From positions 1-63,885 of the forward strand of contig JAUXIK010000008.1 in assembly GCA_030620995.1 (NCBI GenBank): a DNA stretch of 63,885 nucleotides, given 5' to 3'. This document shows, one piece after another, positions 59,946-63,885 of the stretch. The position numbers and the translations under genes were made by a program. The notes under the pieces are model-generated. The model searched no databases, had not been told where the DNA came from, and worked only from the letters and a program-made list of their open reading frames with translations. The DNA comes from Candidatus Aegiribacteria sp. Lineage in GTDB: Bacteria; Fermentibacterota; Fermentibacteria; Fermentibacterales; JCC-6. The stretch's first letter is position 1, and each line of letters opens with the position of its first letter.

Positions 59946-62355
59946 AAAATATCTTCTCCAGATCTTTACTGTGACTTCTCAGTGATGTTCTTTCATCAAA
60001 AGTCACGTATGCATTTGTTCGTCGAATTCGGGCGGGGTAATCAAGAATCCGGTTTAATAATAAGTCCGGACGTGATTCCTTACTGCCTGTTTCTGTTACC
60101 AGTTCAACGAAACAACCATCTTTTACTTCTGCGCTCAGAACAGGATCCATATCCCGCAGAGAGGCAGCTATTCTATTAGCGGCGTCAGGAGTCCATTCAA
60201 CATCTCCCGACCATACAACATATCCAGCCGCAACTGTATTCGCATCCGGATCAGAATCACTTACCCGGATAAGCCATGTTTCTTCTATCCTGAATCCATC
60301 AGGGAGTACTCTGTCAAGAAGCTTACGCGGATCTTCCAGAGGTTCCTCTTCAAGCTGCATATCAACATATTCAGCAACGCTCTCCATACCAAGAGGAAGA
60401 GCTGGTCCAAAATGCATTCTCGGTCTACTAACATAACCATCTGAATAGGAAACAGGCAAATCAGCCCGCCTGACAACTCTGCCCCACATCCTGACCAGAT
60501 CAAGATGGGATGAAAATCGTGCAAGCCCGGTTTTAGAGTAACGTATCCTGAGTACGGCAAAAGGTTCCTTCGATTGTTCAGTGATTCCAGGTTCAGTCGC
60601 GGTGGGCTCATCCTGCTCCGGTGGATCTCCAGGGCATGCTCCGCATCCTGTGCAGCCTTGCTCTCTGCAGTCAGGTGTGGGTATCTCCTGAAAGTATCTC
60701 TCAAATTCAGAAGCAAGATATTCCCGTGAAACACCGGTTGAAATAAAATCCCATGGCAGTCGATCTCCAGGCTTTGAGCCTTTGTGTACTCCTTCGAGAA
60801 GCCCGTTATACTCATCCAGCAGTTCTTTCCAGATATCCCATCTGAAATTGTCTGTCCATGCATCAAATCTGGCTCCTCTGAGTACGGCCTTCTCGAGCAT
60901 GTCCGCTGATTCTCCGTCATCCCCGAGCGAAAGCAACGCTTCCACAACAGCAACCTTCGGGCTGTTCCAGCTTATAGATACCTTTTTTCCGCAGATTTTT
61001 CGAACCAGTCCAATTCTTTTAGATAACTCCTCGTCAGACATTTGAGCAGCCCACTGCAGCGGAGTATGCGCCTTGGGCACAAATGGAGACAGCGCCACCG
61101 TCACACTCTTCCGTGGATTGCGCCCGTATCTCCTGGCTATTCTGCCGATTTCGGTAGCGATCCTGCCAATAGCCCTGACGTCCTCCAGAGTCTCCCCGGG
61201 AAGACCAACCATGAAGTAGAGCTTTATCCCTTTGGCTCCTATTCTGAAGACCGTATCGGCAGCCTTCAGAATAACTTCATCCGTAAGCGGTTTGTTCATT
61301 TTTCTTCTGAGCGATTCACTGCCGGCCTCCGGAGCCATTGTTATTCTTCCGGTAATATCGGCGCAATCCTCAAGTCTGCTGAGAGTATCCGGCCTCAGAG
61401 ACGGCCTGCCAAGTGAAGCATGGTGCATCGCGCAGATGGTATCCATTCCCGCAAGCAACTCGGGAAGACGGGAATAATCTGAAAATGACAGTGTCAGCAG
61501 TCCTGCCTTTTCCCATCCGGTACATTTTTGAATCGAATCCATCAATTCGAGAATCTCCGAAACAGGTCTTTCCCTCACCGGTCTGTTCAGCTGAGAGGCC
61601 TGGCAGAATCTGCATCCCCTGGTACAGCCCCTGGCGATTTCCACAACCGCGCGGTCCTGAGACACTCGCGAAAGCGGAACCAGCTGCTTTACGGGAGCCC
61701 ATTCCCTGCGAAGATCGCTGACTCTCTGCAGCTCAACAGGCTTTTTCCCGATACCCGGAATGAATACACCGGGAATTTTTCTGACCCTTTCAAGACGGAA
61801 GGAACGGGATCCGCTGCCTGAAAGAATCTCAAATAGCTCGACCGCTTTTTCTTCAACCTCTCCAAGAAAAACAGCATCGGCAAAAGGCGCCAGCGGCAGA
61901 GGATTGGCAATACCTCCGCCACCAAACAATATGATCGGTGAATTCTCATCTCTTTCGCTGCTTCTGAGAGATAGGCCCATCCTGCTGACCAGATGCAGAA
62001 CGTTTGTGTAAAGTGCTTCAGAAGGAATACCAAAACCGACCACTCTGCTATTCCGAACCGGATCCCCGTTTTCAAGATCGACCCAGTCAAGACCTTCTCT
62101 GTCAAGAACCTCGTCCATATCAGGAGCGGGACTGAATGCACGTCTTACATCGAACTTCTCACTCGAAACAAGCACATGACGAAGTATCGCAAGACCGAAA
62201 TTAGACATCCCAAGTTCGTAAATATCAGGATAGACGAGCGTAACCCTTGGTTTATCCTTCAGGGAATACTCAAGATTCCATTCCCCGCCGGTATATTGCT
62301 GGGGTCTTCTTATTTCATGAAGATATTTCTCGTATGGATGAACGTATGAACTCAA
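59935..62355 (-). CDS. Fused TIGR03960 radical SAM + TIGR03936/DUF2344 protein, TTG start
   Basis: An 806-residue fusion of unknown reaction. The first 230 residues resemble a B12-binding domain (VYPDIYELGMSNFGLAILRHVL, ANPLPLAPFADAVFLGE). The radical SAM core follows with GCTRGCRFC (C-x3-C-x2-C, about residue 250). A cysteine-rich linker CREQGCTGCGACPG (about 590-605) precedes the DUF2344 domain (RYSKTGLARFSSHLDLVRMWGRVVRRADLP). The fused protein next to rng and rplU is a conserved neighbourhood in many bacteria, which suggests an RNA-related role. TTG 62355 forms a TTGA overlap with the preceding stop. Confidence 0.9.
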   Translation of the reverse strand: MSSYVHPYEKYLHEIRRPQQYTGGEWNLEYSLKDKPRVTLVYPDIYELGMSNFGLAILRHVLVSSEKFDVRRAFSPAPDMDEVLDREGLDWVDLENGDPVRNSRVVGFGIPSEALYTNVLHLVSRMGLSLRSSERDENSPIILFGGGGIANPLPLAPFADAVFLGEVEEKAVELFEILSGSGSRSFRLERVRKIPGVFIPGIGKKPVELQRVSDLRREWAPVKQLVPLSRVSQDRAVVEIARGCTRGCRFCQASQLNRPVRERPVSEILELMDSIQKCTGWEKAGLLTLSFSDYSRLPELLAGMDTICAMHHASLGRPSLRPDTLSRLEDCADITGRITMAPEAGSESLRRKMNKPLTDEVILKAADTVFRIGAKGIKLYFMVGLPGETLEDVRAIGRIATEIGRIARRYGRNPRKSVTVALSPFVPKAHTPLQWAAQMSDEELSKRIGLVRKICGKKVSISWNSPKVAVVEALLSLGDDGESADMLEKAVLRGARFDAWTDNFRWDIWKELLDEYNGLLEGVHKGSKPGDRLPWDFISTGVSREYLASEFERYFQEIPTPDCREQGCTGCGACPGDPPEQDEPTATEPGITEQSKEPFAVLRIRYSKTGLARFSSHLDLVRMWGRVVRRADLPVSYSDGYVSRPRMHFGPALPLGMESVAEYVDMQLEEEPLEDPRKLLDRVLPDGFRIEETWLIRVSDSDPDANTVAAGYVVWSGDVEWTPDAANRIAASLRDMDPVLSAEVKDGCFVELVTETGSKESRPDLLLNRILDYPARIRRTNAYVTFDERTSLRSHSKDLEKIFFEN

Positions 62356-62867
62356 GCCTGGTCCAGCAGATTAATATTCTGAGAAATGGGATTCGCAAGC
62401 AAACCGTGATCCCGATAGGAAGTAACGGTCAGGGCAAGTGTTCTTTCCCTGGCCTCAGCCATGGAGGTACCTGAAGCGTATCCGAGCCGCCATAGAACTG
62501 AGTACATCACTTTCTCGACTTCATATTTGTTGCGAATAAGGATATCAGTCCAGTTCTCGGAGATGCTGTCTACTTTGTCGGTAACAAGCACTTCCGTCCA
62601 GACAAGTTCTTCATCCCCGGAATGAATAGAACCGCTTCCGCCCGAAAAGTTCCAGGACTGCTTGTTGGGATTCACGATATCATGAAAATGCGACACGATT
62701 CTTTCGACAGTTCTCTTTCCATCCAGGGGTCTGATGAACCGCCAATGTTCGAATCTTTCGAGTCTTTCAGGACATGTGTCAGGATTGATCCGCTTTAATG
62801 TCGACAGAGCGGTCATAGCCGCGGGATCAGGCGCCTTCAGTCTGACCGCTATCGATACATCTGTCAT
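62352..62867 (-). CDS. Unknown protein heading the radical SAM-rng-rplU operon
   Basis: A 171-residue soluble protein that I do not recognise. It starts VSIAVRLKAPDPAAMTALSTLKRI, a beta-alpha pattern vaguely like a small alpha/beta domain, and continues with FEHWRFIRPL, a predicted helix, and VEKVMYSVLWRLGYASGTSMAEA. No signal peptide, membrane helix or metal motif is seen. ATG 62867 has GGAGG 4 bases upstream; an open frame to 62924 has none. A good promoter lies 62 bp upstream, and the 4-nt overlap with the radical SAM gene implies co-expression. Confidence 0.75.
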   Translation of the reverse strand: MTDVSIAVRLKAPDPAAMTALSTLKRINPDTCPERLERFEHWRFIRPLDGKRTVERIVSHFHDIVNPNKQSWNFSGGSGSIHSGDEELVWTEVLVTDKVDSISENWTDILIRNKYEVEKVMYSVLWRLGYASGTSMAEARERTLALTVTSYRDHGLLANPISQNINLLDQA

Positions 62868-62935
62868 TAATCCTCCATTGTCGGCGCATTTCCCGTGGAA
62901 AGCTCTATGGTATCTTATTTCCAAAACTCATCACT

Positions 62936-62965
62936 ATGATATTTGTGTTGTTTGAGTGATGTCAA
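62936..62965 (-). promoter_or_regulatory. Promoter of the 62352-radical SAM-rng-rplU-folD operon
   Basis: TTGACA (62960-62965, minus strand), an 18-base spacer and TATCAT (62936-62941). The predicted start is near 62929, giving a leader of about 62 nt before the unknown gene. Confidence 0.7.
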
Positions 62966-62985
62966 TAAATATACGTAATTCCCGG

Positions 62986-63126
62986 CTACTTCGCCCGGAT
63001 AGGAGTATAATCCTCATCCCTCAGATCGCGCATTGCGACCTTGAGTTTCCCTGAAATATCAGAAGCTGCAGGTATTGCTTTCTTCAGGCAGTAACTGTCG
63101 TACCATTTTTGTAAACTCATTTTCAT
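62986..63126 (-). CDS. Possible small basic protein or gene fragment
   Basis: A 46-codon frame reads MKMSLQKWYDSYCLKKAIPA, then SDISGKLKVAMRDLRDEDYTP, and stops. Composition (basic, with aromatic residues) looks protein-like rather than random, but there is only a weak ribosome site and no recognised family. It could be the end of a decayed gene, since a transposase-type tag lies 28 bp upstream of it. Confidence 0.3.
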   Translation of the reverse strand: MKMSLQKWYDSYCLKKAIPAASDISGKLKVAMRDLRDEDYTPIRAK

Positions 63127-63153
63127 CACTTGCCCATCAGCTGATATACCTCG

Positions 63154-63183
63154 AAATGTTATAATGTTAGGCCCGGCCCCATG
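63154..63183. repeat. RAYT/transposase-type tag sequence, copy 2
   Basis: AAATGTTATAATGTTAGGCC followed by CGGCCCCATG. It shares AATGTTA, AGGCCCG and CCCC blocks in the same order and orientation as the sequence at 36270-36300. No transposase gene is beside it in this window. Confidence 0.4.
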
Positions 63184-63192
63184 ATTATTTGC

Positions 63193-63221
63193 TTGACATG
63201 AGAAATTACCCCATATATCTT
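63193..63221 (+). promoter_or_regulatory. Promoter candidate of the RCC1-repeat gene
   Basis: TTGACA (63193-63198), a 17-base spacer and TATCTT (63216-63221). A leader of about 120 nt would precede the GTG start at 63351; nothing else is visible in that leader. Confidence 0.5.
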
Positions 63222-63350
63222 CATTTCAGGCAGAGTATTACCGACTAATACGATGAGTTATAAATCATTCTGGACGGTGTCGATAGTAGAGAAAATCGAA
63301 TTTTCTATTGATACAACGGATCTCAGTTATGAAGAAGGGATGGTGCTATA

Positions 63351-63885
63351 GTGCGATACTCAAAACTTGCATCGTATATCTGTCTTGGTAGTCTGGTCTT
63401 TTTTGCAGGAGCTTCGCACGCTCAGGAAGACGGCTCGATAGTGGCCTGGGGGGACAACGATTACGGTCAATGCGATGTGCCCGAGCCCAATACCGGTTTC
63501 GTGGATGTGGCAGCTGGAGGTAGCCACAGCCTGGGGCTGAAGGAAAACGGCTCGATAGTGGCGATAGTGGCATGGGGGGCGAACGGTTGCGGCCAGTGCG
63601 ATGTGCCCGAGCCCAATACCGGTTTCGTGGATGTGGCAGGTGGATATGGCCACAGCCTGGGGCTGAAAGAAGACGGCTCGATAGTGGCCTGGGGAAACAA
63701 CGACTCCGGCCAGTGCAATGTGCCCGCGCCCAATACTGACTTCGTGGATGTGGCAGGTGGAGGATACCACAGCCTGGGGCTGAAGGAAGACGGCTCGATA
63801 GTGGCCTGGGGGTACAACGGCGTGGGCCAGTGCGATGTGCCCGAGCCCAACACCGGTTTCGTGGATGTGGCAGGTGGATATGGCC
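63351..63885 (+). CDS. Secreted RCC1-like repeat protein, GTG start, 3' partial
   Basis: The start of an exported beta-propeller protein, cut by the window end after 178 codons. A signal peptide (SYICLGSLVFFAGASHA, about 8-24) is followed at once by four repeats of 39-42 residues. Each has the RCC1 pattern: DGSIVAWG, GQCDVPEPN, FVDVAGG, HSLGLK. RCC1 repeats form seven-bladed propellers that bind proteins; bacterial secreted examples include the BLIP-II inhibitor. The start is GTG 63351, because an in-frame stop lies 7 codons upstream and AAGGG precedes it by 11 bases. GC content is clearly above that of the neighbours. Confidence 0.85.
   Translation, partial: MRYSKLASYICLGSLVFFAGASHAQEDGSIVAWGDNDYGQCDVPEPNTGFVDVAAGGSHSLGLKENGSIVAIVAWGANGCGQCDVPEPNTGFVDVAGGYGHSLGLKEDGSIVAWGNNDSGQCNVPAPNTDFVDVAGGGYHSLGLKEDGSIVAWGYNGVGQCDVPEPNTGFVDVAGGYG
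63426..63885 (+). repeat. Tandem 117-bp coding repeat of the RCC1-like gene
   Basis: Units start at 63426, 63543, 63669 and 63786, each beginning GAA(G/A)ACGGCTCGATAGTGGC. Units 1 and 3 are 117 bp; unit 2 is 126 bp because ATAGTGGC(G/A) is duplicated (9 bp, SIVAIVAWG). Unit 4 runs off the window. Near identity at DNA level shows recent amplification. The opposite strand is also open over this array, but only as a by-product of the repeat. Confidence 0.9.

Noticed and set aside
60285..60953. 222-codon minus-strand frame inside the radical SAM fusion
   Set aside because: It is a shifted frame of a conserved gene and shows no domain; the fusion reads through without a break.
63346..63853. Three overlapping minus-strand open frames at the window end
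   Set aside because: They mirror the RCC1 repeat units. The plus strand has the signal peptide and the RCC1 pattern, so the minus frames are by-products.
63426..63885. Regular repeats as a CRISPR array
   Set aside because: Units are 117 bp, contiguous and in frame, without spacers; they encode protein repeats. No other repeat-spacer pattern is present in the window and no cas genes are seen.

Overview
The window looks like a chromosomal contig from an anaerobic, diderm (Gram-negative) bacterium. Evidence: a meso-diaminopimelate-type MurE (DNPR motif), OmpA and PorV-like outer-membrane proteins, lipoproteins, a six-subunit Rnf complex and selenocysteine genes (selA, selB). Secreted proteins end in type IX secretion/FlgD-like C-terminal domains. 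Together this suggests the FCB superphylum, possibly a candidate phylum such as Fermentibacterota. That placement is inference, not a database result.

Layout. (1) 1-230: end of rpmB (+) and its terminator. (2) 227-32040: a 32-kb block entirely on the minus strand. Read in transcription order (high to low coordinates) it is nrdR, rnfCDGEAB, selA, selB, ugd, wbpA-like, a one-domain SLBB protein and a Wzc-like tyrosine kinase. A strong promoter with MraZ-type boxes then drives a complete dcw cluster: mraZ-rsmH-ftsL-ftsI-murE-murF-mraY-murD-ftsW-murG-murC-ftsQ-ftsA-ftsZ, followed by a radical SAM gene. (3) 32127-32414: tRNA-His/Lys/Arg operon (+) with its own promoter. (4) 32415-36130: accessory stretch with a dispersed-type repeat, hicAB, a frameshifted and N-terminally truncated AAA ATPase, a secreted protein and a beta-propeller lipoprotein. 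(5) 36302-46810: mixed metabolic and secreted genes (cupin, class V aminotransferase, PEBP protein, CDF transporter, M20 peptidase, GH18-like secreted protein, zinc-ribbon membrane protein, parvulin-like lipoprotein, PBP4-type peptidase). (6) 46842-47742: vapBC and an IS256-type transposase remnant. (7) 47816-57096: a minus-strand run of S8 protease, PorV-OmpA fusion, two small envelope genes, a TPR protein, aroQ, efp and a glycosyltransferase. (8) 57202-62867: an unknown gene, a fused radical SAM protein, rng, rplU and folD behind one promoter. (9) 63351-end: start of a secreted RCC1-repeat protein.

How the genes work together. The dcw block supplies peptidoglycan precursors (MurC-F, MraY, MurG), septal synthesis (FtsW, FtsI) and the Z-ring (FtsZ, FtsA, FtsQ, FtsL). 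The Rnf complex couples ferredoxin and NAD redox to an ion gradient. Ugd, the WbpA-like enzyme, SLBB and Wzc indicate acidic-sugar exopolysaccharide. The S8 protease and GH18-like protein look like exported cargo, and the PorV-OmpA fusion is a candidate outer-membrane partner.

The most distinctive signals are in gene architecture. Genes are very tightly coupled through NTGA stop-start overlaps with all four bases at N, including a probable CTG start for the glycosyltransferase. Many TTG starts sit behind perfect Shine-Dalgarno sites, some in essential genes. FtsZ carries an unusual set of cysteines in its nucleotide loops. No CRISPR array, prophage or obvious new multigene defence system is visible.
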